Shown one piece after another: positions 28,134 to 37,548 of a stretch of 64,000 nt of DNA. How positions within the stretch are numbered: the first letter of the stretch is position 1; each line of letters starts with the position of its first letter. The DNA comes from Fusibacter sp. A1 (lineage in GTDB: Bacteria; Bacillota; Clostridia; Peptostreptococcales; Acidaminobacteraceae), in the NCBI RefSeq assembly GCF_004125825.1, contig NZ_QQWI01000006.1, positions 186,001 to 250,000 of the forward strand, given 5' to 3'. The translations under genes and the position numbers were made by a program. The notes under the pieces were generated by a model that had not been told where the DNA came from, ran no database searches, and was given only the letters and a program-made list of their open reading frames with translations.

Positions 28134-28529
28134 GTGAAAGGGTCGATACATCATATAGAGCTGTATGTAAATGATTTAGAGAAGAGTCTTTCTTTCTGGG
28201 GATGGCTTCTTGAAAAAATGGACTATTCCATCTATCAAAAGTGGCAAGGCGGTATAAGCTATAAGCTTGATGATACCTATCTTGTCTTTGTGCAGGTAGA
28301 AGACCGTTATAAGGATATTCCTTACCATAGATGCGGTCATGGTTTGAACCATCTGGCTTTCCACGCAAGTCGAACCTTCGTGGATGAAATTACAGAAGAA
28401 CTTAAACTGCGCAGTGTCAACCTTCTATATGAGGATAAACATCCCTATGCAAATGGAGAGGATTATTACGCCGTTTTTTTTGAAGATCCCGACAGAATGA
28501 AAGTGGAGATAGTCGCAACGGACTATTAA
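28134..28529 (+). CDS. VOC-family (glyoxalase/bleomycin-resistance fold) protein
   Basis: This 131-residue protein starts with GTG. It shows two beta-alpha-beta-beta-beta units of the VOC fold: HHIELYVNDLEKSLSFWGWLLEKM at the start and HLAFHASRTFVDEITEELKLR in the middle. It ends with AVFFEDPDRMKVEIV. His5 or His6, a mid-chain His and Glu near the end (KVEIV) could bind a metal as in glyoxalase I. The substrate is unknown. Start at GTG 28134, preceded by a weak AAAGG/GGTG. Confidence 0.85.
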   Translation: MKGSIHHIELYVNDLEKSLSFWGWLLEKMDYSIYQKWQGGISYKLDDTYLVFVQVEDRYKDIPYHRCGHGLNHLAFHASRTFVDEITEELKLRSVNLLYEDKHPYANGEDYYAVFFEDPDRMKVEIVATDY

Positions 28530-28584
28530 TAAGTTTAGCCCGTTTAACAGTGGCTCAATAAATTCCTAGTTTCATAAGGGCTAT

Positions 28585-28745
28585 ATGCTCCTATCGTCGC
28601 GCTGTACTCGCTTTGCGCTCGGCTTTAGGTGCCATAGGCACGGCTGTACTCGATTATCGCTCGGTTAAATATGAAAGCAGACAAAGAGCCTTCCTGCGAA
28701 GCGAAGCTTCAAAGGTTTCCACATTCCACATTCCACAAAAACTCT
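28585..28745. repeat. Dispersed repeat, copy 1
   Basis: A stretch of short units of the form TGTACTCGC...GCTCGG is followed by AAGCAGACAAAGAGCCTTCC and GCTTCAAAGGTTTC. The last 60 bp recur almost unchanged at 32207-32275. The units are related to those at 62820-63057. The rest of the intergenic stretch 28530-28893 holds only this repeat and a terminator. Confidence 0.7.
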
Positions 28746-28830
28746 TAAACAAAAACGCCTCTAGCCTCTTGCCTCTAGTAAAAATTCTAAATCCATGCCT
28801 TTCCAAAAGGCAAACCAACAAACCAACAAA

Positions 28831-28860
28831 AACCACCAAAATCTACGATTTTGGTGGTTT
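28831..28860. terminator. Terminator of the first SGNH hydrolase gene
   Basis: AAACCACCAAAAT / ATTTTGGTGGTTT is a 13-bp perfect stem around a short loop. It has T-rich ends on both strands. Confidence 0.8.
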
Positions 28861-28893
28861 AAATTGTCCTTTAATTATCTACTACTTCAAAAA

Positions 28894-30483
28894 TCAATAC
28901 ATCACATAATCATTCTGAACACCATTGAAAGCATCTAAGTGTAAGTCACCAATGATATCCTGACCGTTTTTATCAGGATGAGGGTCATCGAAAAAGTTGT
29001 AGAACCCTGTAACAGCCTTTTTATCATTGGCATAGTAATCTTCAAAGTATTGATAGACATCAACAACGCGATAATCTAAAACAGTTGTTGTATTTTTGAT
29101 GATTGTATTCAGTCCATTAAAGCGATTTCCATCTAAGACAGAATCAGAAAAGTAGTGATCCGCTTCATCATGAATCAAGGTTTCATTAAATAAGCTCGTT
29201 TCTTTGTTATAGGCATCATTGTCATCACCATCATATGGATTATAAATAGTCATGACTTCTAAAACTATATCTTCATTGATCCCAGAAACAATCGCCTCAA
29301 TTTCAGAAATGATTCTGGACCAATCATTCTCAAAATCCCCTCTGCCTTGGTTTGCCAAAGTCCAATCAATATCATAAAAGTCAATTATGCCAAAAAAATT
29401 TCTTGGAGCTGCATCCATGATGTTATTGGCGCCAACACAAAGTGACATCACATCGGCATTTCTAATCATTTCTCTAACAATTTCATCGTTTTGCAATTGA
29501 AGCAAAACATCATTGGCTACCCAACCTTCAACCGATAAATTGGTCACATTAACCATTTTACCATCCCCAGCTAAGGTGTAAGCAACTTTGTCAACATATG
29601 AATACTCTCCTATGCCATCAACGCCACTATAGGCTGGGTCGCTATCATCTGTAGTATCATAGGTTGTCCCATAAGGCACAGAATCACCGAGAGCTAGGTA
29701 ATTAATGGTCTCTGGTGCTGGTGGTTCAACAGGCTCTGTCTCTGTGGCAAATGAAAAACTATAAGGTGCGAGTGGGTTACCTGCAAGATCTTCTATAGCA
29801 CCTGTAGCAAGCGAAACTGCATAAACCGTATCGTACTCCAAGTTGAGTGATAAGGTTAGTGAAATCGCCTCTAAACCATTTTCGGGTTTGCTAAAGTCAA
29901 TACCAATATCATTTGCAGTTACTGTAATCAATGCATTATCCATCACTTTAATCGTATCATCAAAAGTGATTAAAACATCACTTGCTTTTAACACACCTAT
30001 GTCGTTATTAGCTGGCTCAGTAGAAAATACGAAAGGTGGCTCGGTATCAGCAGGTGGTGAAGCAGGCGGTAAAACATTAAAAATATAATCTTCTGTTATT
30101 AACACTTCACCAGAAACGCTCGCTTCTACTGTATATAAATAAGTACCAGGCGCTGTGGTAGTAAATTTATAATTAGCAGTTTTTGACTTGTTTTTGCCAT
30201 TCGTTTTAATCGATTCTGAAAGCAAAACAAGATGGCCATCTTCTGACGTTGGTGTCATCACAATCAAGGAAGGATCGTTATAATCCGCCTTGATAGAAAA
30301 ATCATGTGTAACAGTTTCACCAGGTGCAACTTGCTGCAGATCAATTTCGTTGCTTGTCGGTTCTGGCGGTGTAGGGGGATCCTTAATTTTTTTTGCACCA
30401 AATGACAATGAGTTTAAGCTCACAAATACTAGAAGAAGTGCCATTAATAATGATATTCTCCGTACTCTTTTTCTGCTTCTCAT
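28894..30483 (-). CDS. Secreted SGNH/GDSL-type hydrolase with Ig-like domains
   Basis: ATG 30483 is preferred (AGGGAG 8 nt upstream), giving 529 residues. A signal peptide (RISLLMALLLVFVSLNSLSFGA) is followed by a Pro-rich linker and a beta domain (about 45-135). A Big_5-like Ig domain follows (about 145-250; PPFVFSTEPANNDIGV...ITFDD). The SGNH hydrolase domain starts at about 258. Catalytic elements are Ser268 in ALGDSVPYG, GANN (block III) and Asp500/His502 in DPHP. It probably acts outside the cell as an esterase or lipase-like enzyme. It is divergent from a paralogue at 30795. Confidence 0.85.
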   Translation of the reverse strand: MRSRKRVRRISLLMALLLVFVSLNSLSFGAKKIKDPPTPPEPTSNEIDLQQVAPGETVTHDFSIKADYNDPSLIVMTPTSEDGHLVLLSESIKTNGKNKSKTANYKFTTTAPGTYLYTVEASVSGEVLITEDYIFNVLPPASPPADTEPPFVFSTEPANNDIGVLKASDVLITFDDTIKVMDNALITVTANDIGIDFSKPENGLEAISLTLSLNLEYDTVYAVSLATGAIEDLAGNPLAPYSFSFATETEPVEPPAPETINYLALGDSVPYGTTYDTTDDSDPAYSGVDGIGEYSYVDKVAYTLAGDGKMVNVTNLSVEGWVANDVLLQLQNDEIVREMIRNADVMSLCVGANNIMDAAPRNFFGIIDFYDIDWTLANQGRGDFENDWSRIISEIEAIVSGINEDIVLEVMTIYNPYDGDDNDAYNKETSLFNETLIHDEADHYFSDSVLDGNRFNGLNTIIKNTTTVLDYRVVDVYQYFEDYYANDKKAVTGFYNFFDDPHPDKNGQDIIGDLHLDAFNGVQNDYVMY

Positions 30484-30794
30484 TTCTAAACTCCCTTTCC
30501 ATTTTCGCCCACTGGCATTTTTAGTAAGAAAACTTACATGAATCATATACTATGTAAGACGGTAATTGTATACCCTCATTTTTAGCTAGCAAAACAATTG
30601 GAAGTATCAGGTGAATAACCAGTATTTGCATGACCTTACTAGCAAAAACAAACTCACTCTAAAGAGTCAATGATGAGTTAATATCTCCCTTATATACAAT
30701 CATATTTCCACAAACCTTATCACAATTATGTTAACCACCATCGGTTATAGGGTATAAATAGTTCAGTTGCAAAACACAAAAGGAGGTATAACAC
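30484..30794. other. Intergenic region between divergent SGNH genes
   Basis: An AT-rich 311-bp spacer must hold both divergent promoters. GGTATAAATAG near 30750 could supply a -10 box for the plus-strand gene. I see no clear palindrome, riboswitch or small ORF. Confidence 0.4.
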
Positions 30795-32048
30795 ATGAAA
30801 AGAAAACTAATACATCGAACCGCGATTATTCTGCTAATCGCGCTATTTGCAATGTCATTTAACTCAATGATCTTCGCAAGTAAACCAACTGAAAAACCCC
30901 AAAATAACTCGCGGCAACCTGCGGGCACAGTGGCCATTGTATCACCAGACAAACTATACACTGTACCCGTTGATGGAGAGCTCACTTTCCAAGTTATTGG
31001 AAAGCTAAAGCCAAAGGCTGAGGATATTGAGTGGACCTATGAGCTTAACACAACAACAATCACAACACCTGGAACAATCACCATAGAAACTAGAGCTTTC
31101 AATAGCACGTCATTTGCAGAGGTCACCTTCACACCTTCTGGTTATGATGAGGGTATGATCTATGACTATACTATTACAGCAACCAATAATGCAGATCCTG
31201 AAAAAATTGATGAGGTTCATGTAAGAATCGCAGTCACTCCCGATATCGAAGTTTATGTGGCACTTGGTGATTCAATCCCCCTAGGCACCTTCGTAAACTT
31301 CAATCCAGACCCATTTAAAGACCATCATCTAACTTATGTCGATCAATTTGGTCAGGCCATTTTAGCAGAAGAAGTTTACAACTACGCAGTGGATGGTGCC
31401 AAGATTTCTGATTTATTAGCTCCAGTACCAATTACAACTAGTACCGCAATTATGTTGGCAAATATTGAAAGAGCCGACATCATCACACTAAGCATAGGAT
31501 CCAATGATTTAATGCAAGCGGCGCTACACCCACTCGACCCATACCCCATGTATAACTTTAACTCAATTAACTTATTAAGCGCTGAATTGGGCCGTGATAC
31601 CTTTGTTAGTTCATGGGAATCACTCATCCTCATGATTAAATCACTAAATCCGACAGCCACACTCATGGTTCAAAATCTCTATAACCCATATGATAGTGAC
31701 GAATCAGGATCTACAGTAATCTTTGATCCATTCCCATTTGAAGTGGTTGTTAATGAACCGGTTCTACTAAGACCAGTCATTGATATGTATTTATACGCGC
31801 CAGGACCAATGATGGGTATGAATACAATGATTGAAGGTCTAGATGAAGCACTCATGTACCTAGTGGTCGATGCCTATCAAGCATTTGATCAAACTCCAAT
31901 CTATACGCATTTCTATGATATCCCACTACCATATGATTATGATTGGCCGTACCGCGACCCACATCCATCACAACTTGGACAAAACAAGCTCGCAGAATTG
32001 CACTATGAAGAACTAATGGATTATTATAAAGAGATTTACTTCCACTAA
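30795..32048 (+). CDS. Secreted SGNH/GDSL-type hydrolase, second paralogue
   Basis: This 417-residue protein has a signal peptide (AIILLIALFAMSFNSMIFA). An N-terminal beta domain (about 40-150) ends in an Ig-like strand pattern (ITATNNADPEKIDEVHVRIAV). The SGNH domain has Ser160 in ALGDSIPLG, IGSND (block III) and Asp388/His390 in DPHP. It shares domain order with the divergent gene at 28894 but has only one Ig-like module. AAAGGAGG precedes the ATG. The natural ester substrate is unknown, with cell-wall acetyl groups or lipids as possibilities. Confidence 0.87.
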   Translation: MKRKLIHRTAIILLIALFAMSFNSMIFASKPTEKPQNNSRQPAGTVAIVSPDKLYTVPVDGELTFQVIGKLKPKAEDIEWTYELNTTTITTPGTITIETRAFNSTSFAEVTFTPSGYDEGMIYDYTITATNNADPEKIDEVHVRIAVTPDIEVYVALGDSIPLGTFVNFNPDPFKDHHLTYVDQFGQAILAEEVYNYAVDGAKISDLLAPVPITTSTAIMLANIERADIITLSIGSNDLMQAALHPLDPYPMYNFNSINLLSAELGRDTFVSSWESLILMIKSLNPTATLMVQNLYNPYDSDESGSTVIFDPFPFEVVVNEPVLLRPVIDMYLYAPGPMMGMNTMIEGLDEALMYLVVDAYQAFDQTPIYTHFYDIPLPYDYDWPYRDPHPSQLGQNKLAELHYEELMDYYKEIYFH

Positions 32049-32061
32049 AACAAATTAAAAA

Positions 32062-32098
32062 ACACGGAGCCGGTTACATCAGTAACTAGCTCCGTGCT
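32062..32098 (+). terminator. Terminator of the second SGNH gene
   Basis: ACACGGAGC...GCTCCGTGCT forms the stem, with an inner GGTTAC/GTAACT extension and a T-rich end. Confidence 0.75.
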
Positions 32099-32099
32099 T

Positions 32100-32275
32100 T
32101 GATTGTATGCTCCTCATGTAGCGTTATCCTCGCGTCACGCTCGGCTCTACGTTCCATAGGCGCGGCAGTACTCGCAAGCGGTTTTCTCAAATACCTCCGT
32201 CTGCAAAGCAGACAAAGAGCCTTCCTGCGAAGCGCAGCTTCAAAGGTTTCTGCATTCCGCATTCCACATTCCACA
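32100..32275. repeat. Dispersed repeat, copy 2
   Basis: It has the same organisation as the copy at 28585: CGCTCGG-type units, then AAAGCAGACAAAGAGCCTTC and GCTTCAAAGGTTTC, then ATTCC repeated three times. It also follows directly after a gene and its terminator. Confidence 0.7.
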
Positions 32276-32332
32276 AACCACTTTAACTTATAAGCTATTT
32301 CATCTCTCTAATATAATTAAATACCTTATCAT

Positions 32333-33756
32333 CTACTCAAATATTACATATCCAATCATACTTTTATTGCTGTCATAAAGCGCAACAACTGATTTAGATG
32401 AAGATACATCCCTAATACCAAATTCACCATATTCCTCATATTCAATAGTTTCACCAAACTTATATTCTCTTGCTACCATTGTCTCTATCATTACAACATC
32501 GCCAGAACCTCTACTAGACGGAAATATTCTAACAAAATTGACTTTATTCGATAAATTGCTATCTTTGATTGTTAAATACGTGATGTCTTGCTCTATCTCA
32601 GAACCATCATCTGCTTTAGTCGTACTCTTAGCACTCTGAAGTTCAAGAATAGTTACTGGATATTTCTTAGTCTGATTTACCTGTAAAACTAAATCAGCAT
32701 GTGTCTTAACGTATCTATTTTGCTGTGCGATCTCATCGGCATCGAGTTCAATGATATCCAGATTAACCTCACTTTTGTCCTTTATTGCATCAAGTTTAGG
32801 TAGCAAAATATAGTGCGTCATAATAAAATCCGCATCATAAAAATACAAAGTAGAGAAGTCATTGCCAATGCTATAGACTTTCTGAATCTCATCATTGATT
32901 TTTTTGTCCCATACCGATTTAGCTATCGATCTTTCTGATGGAATGACAAAAGAGTATGGAATAATTAATTCCTTTTTATGAATATTTCCAGATGAGCCAG
33001 AATGCCCGTATATACTTGGTGTTAATCCAAGTGTTTTAACATCTTCACTTTTGAAAGTCAAATCTAAACCGCCATACTCACCTTTTACAATAGTAAATAA
33101 CAAGCTATCCCCCTTATTAATTGACGGAATCAGATTTTGCTTTTCAGCAATTTCACGCTTTACTGCACCGTTATTAATAAGTTTTCCTGCTAAACTCGTT
33201 TTTTGACCATTTAGATTTGATTTTAATGCATTATAAGATAAACCAACCATTTCATTTCTTTTAAAATCATCCAACATACTTTTCTTTTCGTCAGCACTAA
33301 TTAGTTGCTTTTCAACTGCAAACTCCAACGCATTTGTCCAACTAAAGTCACCAGACTTATCATCATACTCAAGTGCTCGCAATACAAAAGTTGCATAGGA
33401 TTTACCATTCAAAGCATCACTTGAACCAAACTTAGTTGGTGAAACCCCCATAGTTAATCCACTGTTATACATATAGCCAATATAAGCATCCGCCCACTCT
33501 GGGACATCGGTAAAAGGGTTTTTTGGTTACTGAGTTTTGCGTCCTCTTCCTTACCCAATAATCTGACCAGCATAACAGCACCCTCAACTCGATTTGGTAT
33601 GCGGTTTAATTCGTAACCTTTACTGGTTCCATTAAATAGACCCAGTTCTTTTAATGAATCAGCATTAGCAGTATAATCCATGTTACCACTAGCAAAGGAA
33701 AATTGACTCACTACTAAACAAATCATAACAATAAATAAAGCACTTATCTTTCTCAT
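32333..33756 (-). pseudogene. S-layer-homology-like exported protein broken by one frameshift
   Basis: Two overlapping reading frames encode one protein. 33756-33454 gives a signal peptide (ISALFIVMICLVVSQFSFASG) and the start of an SLH-like domain (LKELGLFNGTSKGYELNRIPNRVEGAVMLVRLLGKE). 33472-32333 continues it (MYNSGLTMGVSPTKFGSSDALNGKSYATFVLRAL). In the missing phase the link reads NPFTDVPEWADAYIGY, a typical SLH segment. The switch is at T6 33519-33524; one extra base there restores a single frame of about 475 codons. The C-terminal 300 residues are unknown. It may be a real mutation, slippage or a sequencing error. Confidence 0.8.
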
Positions 33757-33900
33757 ATATCCCCCTAAATCTAATGTCGATCATTTCGACTTTTTTTACG
33801 ACAACTCCCTAATTATAATATATAAAGATAAATTTCCCAAGCATTCAATGTTCAGAGAATGAAATATTGCTAACGTTTTTTGTTTATTTTTTTTGAAAAA

Positions 33901-33919
33901 TTCATACTTAATTCATACT
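33901..33919. promoter_or_regulatory. Direct repeat TTCATACTTAATTCATACT, copy 1
   Basis: The 19-mer contains two TTCATACT units 11 bp apart. It recurs exactly at 54005-54023, upstream of the HD-GYP gene. Here it lies 145 bp upstream of the SLH-like gene. Half-site spacing of one helical turn suits a response regulator or similar dimer. Confidence 0.45.
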
Positions 33920-34110
33920 TTATTCCCATAATGAACCATTAAAGGCGATTTGAAGCGTATCAGATAACAATTTATACCATTTAACCAATTATTTTCGACT
34001 TCGATTCTTCACTCACAATTCTGTTCAAAGGCACCACTGATAAGCATATATGCCAAGTATAACCAAATTTAAATGGAAGCATTTTAAAAAACACTTGATA
34101 AGCCACATGA

Positions 34111-34141
34111 AAAAAACGACCTATGTGATAGATCGTTTTTT
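34111..34141 (-). terminator. Terminator of the AraC/BtrH-like operon
   Basis: AAAACGATCTATCACATAGG pairs with its partner on the same strand around a short loop. A T-run follows on the minus strand. Confidence 0.75.
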
Positions 34142-34147
34142 GGAAAT

Positions 34148-35095
34148 TCAGGTGATCAATTCGTTTTCAATTAAAAAGGCGATGCGCTCTGTTGCTTCCT
34201 TCTCGTAGGAACCGGCTTGTAGGATCAGTGTTTGCATCTCTTTAATACCATGAGGATCAGGAAACACTTCGCTGTTTCTTAATGTCAGCGCTTTGTTTAA
34301 GGAGCTGTGGACCTGCTTGTATAGCTCAACCACAGGCGCGAGTGCAGGTACTCTTTGCAAATGCGATTGCAGATACTCGACAGCCAGCCGTCTCATGCAC
34401 TCGTAGGTGGATAGGTAGTATCTGCTTGACCAGTCGTCTTCTTTGATTGTGCCAAGAGCCTTTGCCCATAGCTCATAAGCCTTATGGCCGTCCTGATAAT
34501 CTGGTCTTTCGCAGAATTCCTTTTCCAAACTGTGGTCGACAGCCATTTGAAGCGCACGCTTTAGCGCGGCTTCTGCTGTGATGCCGTTCGCCTTACCCGG
34601 TGCCATCACAAACAGGATCGGGATCTCTCTTCTTCCAAGTTTATCATACTCAAGTGTCGCTTCCTTATTCATCACCGACAGGCAGTCGAATCGTTTAAGC
34701 TGATCATCGTAACCTGTCACAAGTTCCCACTCAGGCACTGTAAGGTCCCAGGCAACTGTCGGAACATGACGGTCTATGGCTCTTTTGATGATAGAAACCG
34801 CCTCTTCCCTACGCTGTGGTTCAAGCTCATCTTCATGCCACAACCTTGTTACCACATCAACTTCGACTCCGCAGTTTTTTGAAGCTTCTTTGAGTAGGTC
34901 CCAGTCAAAAACGCTCATCGCACTGGGGCACAGCTCCTTATGGACGATCGTGCGAAAAGCGAATCCGCTTCGTCCTGCCACTTGGGCGATAGATTCATTC
35001 ATGCCAGCATAATAAAGCGAAGTATGTAGCGACCGTATGAAGGTATGCGCAAAGTCATTGCTCTGCCACTGGATATTTTCTAGTTTTTTACTCAT
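34148..35095 (-). CDS. BtrH N-terminal-like (C39-fold) protein
   Basis: The 315-residue protein begins FAHTFIRSLHTSLYYAGMNESIAQVAGRSGFAFRT, the pattern of the BtrH_N domain found in butirosin-type acyltransfer proteins and other C39-like folds. No clear Cys nucleophile sits in that motif, so an enzymatic role is uncertain. A helical C-terminal half follows. Its ATG overlaps the end of the AraC gene by 4 bp, so the two are co-translated. The regulator may sense the product of this protein. Function otherwise unknown. Confidence 0.65.
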   Translation of the reverse strand: MSKKLENIQWQSNDFAHTFIRSLHTSLYYAGMNESIAQVAGRSGFAFRTIVHKELCPSAMSVFDWDLLKEASKNCGVEVDVVTRLWHEDELEPQRREEAVSIIKRAIDRHVPTVAWDLTVPEWELVTGYDDQLKRFDCLSVMNKEATLEYDKLGRREIPILFVMAPGKANGITAEAALKRALQMAVDHSLEKEFCERPDYQDGHKAYELWAKALGTIKEDDWSSRYYLSTYECMRRLAVEYLQSHLQRVPALAPVVELYKQVHSSLNKALTLRNSEVFPDPHGIKEMQTLILQAGSYEKEATERIAFLIENELIT

Positions 35096-35976
35096 AGGCT
35101 CTCCTTTTTTGAATCGGTTCGATCTGCTATTGAAATCAGTATTTCCTCACTGAAGGAATAACTTTTCTCGCAGTACCTCTCAAAGGAATAGGGACCGCTC
35201 TGTTCATAGCCCGACCTCGGCAACCACGACGAGTAGATGTAGTCCCAGGTCTGGTGTATCACTTCCACAAAAGTATAGGCATCGGCTTTTGGCGTTTTGA
35301 ATATCGCATATTTCTGAGCGGGCATCACGAGGATTCTTTCACCAGCCCCAGCCCGATGGTCGGAGTCTACTTCATAACCGATTAGATACTTCATCGATCC
35401 GTCCGCTTCTACCTCAAGCCACCCCATGTCCATCCGATTCTTTCCTTTGGGTGAATCGACATCAAAAGCCTTAGCCATGTCCTGGTGGTACCTGTTCCAG
35501 AATCTTGGAATGTCTTCGTGTCTTTTTGAGGCGCTTGTCTTGTATTCGCGGCAGCAATATGTGGCCCCATCAAGCGTTTCAATACGTACAACTGGTTCAG
35601 GCACAAGACCTGAGCTGTCAGGACCACGATGTTCCTCTAGTAAGTGCAGGCTGGTCTTTTGCTTTCTGTAGGCGCTTGGAGTGATACCGTGTTCTGTTTT
35701 AAAGGCACGCGTAAAGTTCTCGGCCGAATTGAACCCTACTTGAAAACAGACCTCGACAAGTGAGCAGTCGGTCTCTCCAATCAGCTTGGCAGCTTTTGAA
35801 AGCCTTCTCTTTCGAACATAATCCATCGGCGCCAAACCTGTCGCACCTATGAAAATCCGAATGAAATGATACTTTGAATACCCGCTGATTCTTGCGCAAG
35901 AATCGATGGAGAGATCCATCTCTAAATTGCCTTCAATATAATCTGTTACCTTTAAGATGTTCTTCTTATAATCCAT
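35092..35976 (-). CDS. AraC-family regulator with GyrI-like effector domain
   Basis: ATG 35976 (GGTGA at 5 nt) gives 294 residues. Two N-terminal helix-turn-helix units of AraC type (SIDSCARISGYSKYHFIRIFIGATGLAPMDYVRKRRLSKAAKLI and EVCFQVGFNSAENFTRAFKTEHGITPSAYRK) are followed by a GyrI-like ligand-binding domain (about 130-285; VRIETLDGATYCCREYKT, later ILVMPAQKYAIFKTPKA). Such proteins often bind hydrophobic cations or drugs. It lies upstream of and overlaps the BtrH-like gene. Confidence 0.9.
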   Translation of the reverse strand: MDYKKNILKVTDYIEGNLEMDLSIDSCARISGYSKYHFIRIFIGATGLAPMDYVRKRRLSKAAKLIGETDCSLVEVCFQVGFNSAENFTRAFKTEHGITPSAYRKQKTSLHLLEEHRGPDSSGLVPEPVVRIETLDGATYCCREYKTSASKRHEDIPRFWNRYHQDMAKAFDVDSPKGKNRMDMGWLEVEADGSMKYLIGYEVDSDHRAGAGERILVMPAQKYAIFKTPKADAYTFVEVIHQTWDYIYSSWLPRSGYEQSGPYSFERYCEKSYSFSEEILISIADRTDSKKESL

Positions 35977-36181
35977 TGTCATCACCAATATCAGTTTATC
36001 ATAAACGGTTTATTGAGCCTTGATAAAGATTGCTAACTTTTAATATACACGTGAGATCGTTTCTACTTGATAGTAGCATGTACTTACATAAGTATAGCAA
36101 AGCCACCTGCTTGACAACTATACAGAACACATAAAACTATTTATTCCAGTTTTCAGTGGATTCACTTTCCATATCTTGTGT

Positions 36182-36187
36182 TATAAT
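36182..36187 (+). promoter_or_regulatory. Extended -10 box of the MFS gene
   Basis: TGTTATAAT (TGn plus TATAAT) lies 22 bp before the start codon. No good -35 box is visible at 17 bp. Confidence 0.5.
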
Positions 36188-36209
36188 CATTTAATCATAG
36201 GAGGATATC

Positions 36210-37499
36210 ATGAACATCATACATAAATCAAAGGCTATCAAATCCATCAAAGACAACTACGGGGGACTCCCCAGAAGTATTTATGTTTTGTTTTTCGCCA
36301 GGGTGATCAACCGTATCGGTGGATTCGTCTATGCGTTTTTAGCGCTCTACATGAAAGCGAAACTAGGTTACACTGAAAGTCAGATCGCGGATTTTATCAT
36401 CATCAACGCGGTTTTTTCAATGATCTCACCATTTATCGGTGGAGCGCTTGCCGATAAAAAGGGAAGAAAGCTCATCTACGTGACCGCATCGACCATAGGC
36501 TCTCTCATGTTCCTTGCGTGCGGTTTTGTCACTGAAAGCTCTCCAGAACTTGTGCCGGTGCTGCTTATCATCGCATCTGTTTTCTTTAACTTCACCAACC
36601 CGATCGCAAATGCCATGGTCGCAGACATCGTGCCGGATGAAAAGGATAGAAAACGCGCCTATGCGCTGATTTATCTTGGAATCAACGTCGGTGTCGCTGT
36701 GGGTCCGGTCATTGGAGGATACCTGCTTGCAAACCATGTGAAGTGGTTCTTCATCGGCGATGCGCTTACAACACTCCTCAGTATCGCACTGGTCGCCTTC
36801 TTTATCAAAGAAACGATGCTGACCCATGAAGAGATGAAAAAATCAAAAGGAAATGAGAAGTTGGAATCAGGGACTACCTTTATGGCCTTCCTCAAACGGC
36901 CTACACTTGTTTTATACACCATGTTCTCCTTCGCATCGGCATTCGTGTACGCTCAGCACAGTTTTGGCATGTCGCTTCACCTGGAAAGCTTCTTCGGGGC
37001 GGTGACAGGTCCCCAGTATTATGGAATGCTCATGAGTTTTAATGCTGTTGTCGTACTTGTTTTTACCATCATGGTCACAGAATCCTTAAGCAAACTGAGA
37101 ACCATCCATAGCATTTCGCTTGGTGCCGCGCTTTATGCGGTCGGCTTTGGTTTATTGGCCTTCGCAAGCGATGCTGTTCTGATTTACTTTGTATCGGTCT
37201 TTATTTGGACCATAGGCGAAATTATCATGATCACAAACAGCAACGTGTTCGTCATGTCCAACACACCGGTAAACCACCGCGGCCGGTTTAGCGCACTCAT
37301 CGGTCTCTTGGCAGGTGCCGGTTACATACTCAGCCCAAAGGTCATCAGCCGGATCATCGAAACTGCTGATTATAAGACCGTATGGGTGGTGGTCGCCGCC
37401 ATCGCTTCTGTCGGTGCCATAGGATTCATGTTCACAGGTGTTGTCGAAAAGAAAATGAAGAAAATGCGAGGCGAAAGTACATTAGAAGCTGTATCCTAA
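36210..37499 (+). CDS. MFS transporter (drug-efflux-like)
   Basis: This 429-residue protein has twelve hydrophobic segments. Motif A appears as GGALADKKGRKLI after TM2, and GVAVGPVIGGYL occurs in TM5 as in proton-driven efflux pumps. AGGAGG precedes the ATG. It lies downstream of the divergently read AraC/BtrH pair with a 233-bp spacer, so the AraC protein might also control it. Substrate unknown. Confidence 0.88.
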   Translation: MNIIHKSKAIKSIKDNYGGLPRSIYVLFFARVINRIGGFVYAFLALYMKAKLGYTESQIADFIIINAVFSMISPFIGGALADKKGRKLIYVTASTIGSLMFLACGFVTESSPELVPVLLIIASVFFNFTNPIANAMVADIVPDEKDRKRAYALIYLGINVGVAVGPVIGGYLLANHVKWFFIGDALTTLLSIALVAFFIKETMLTHEEMKKSKGNEKLESGTTFMAFLKRPTLVLYTMFSFASAFVYAQHSFGMSLHLESFFGAVTGPQYYGMLMSFNAVVVLVFTIMVTESLSKLRTIHSISLGAALYAVGFGLLAFASDAVLIYFVSVFIWTIGEIIMITNSNVFVMSNTPVNHRGRFSALIGLLAGAGYILSPKVISRIIETADYKTVWVVVAAIASVGAIGFMFTGVVEKKMKKMRGESTLEAVS

Positions 37500-37508
37500 A
37501 AAGATATG

Positions 37509-37547
37509 CAAAAGGCGGTTTTCACTTAAGAAAACCGCCTTTTTTTG
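37509..37547. terminator. Bidirectional terminator
   Basis: AGGCGGTTTTC / GAAAACCGCCT stem with a run of seven T on the right and AAAA on the left. Confidence 0.85.
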
Positions 37548-37548
37548 T

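Larger units (their letters stand above)
33757..34147. other. AT-rich intergenic region upstream of the SLH-like gene
   Basis: 391 bp without a credible gene. It contains the direct repeat at 33901 and the terminator at 34111. Otherwise nothing recognisable. Confidence 0.5.

Noticed and set aside
33519..33525. Programmed -1 ribosomal frameshift at A6-C
   Set aside because: The phase of the run does not match the usual X-XXY-YYZ slippery frame and no strong hairpin follows at the right distance. Mutation or polymerase slippage is simpler.
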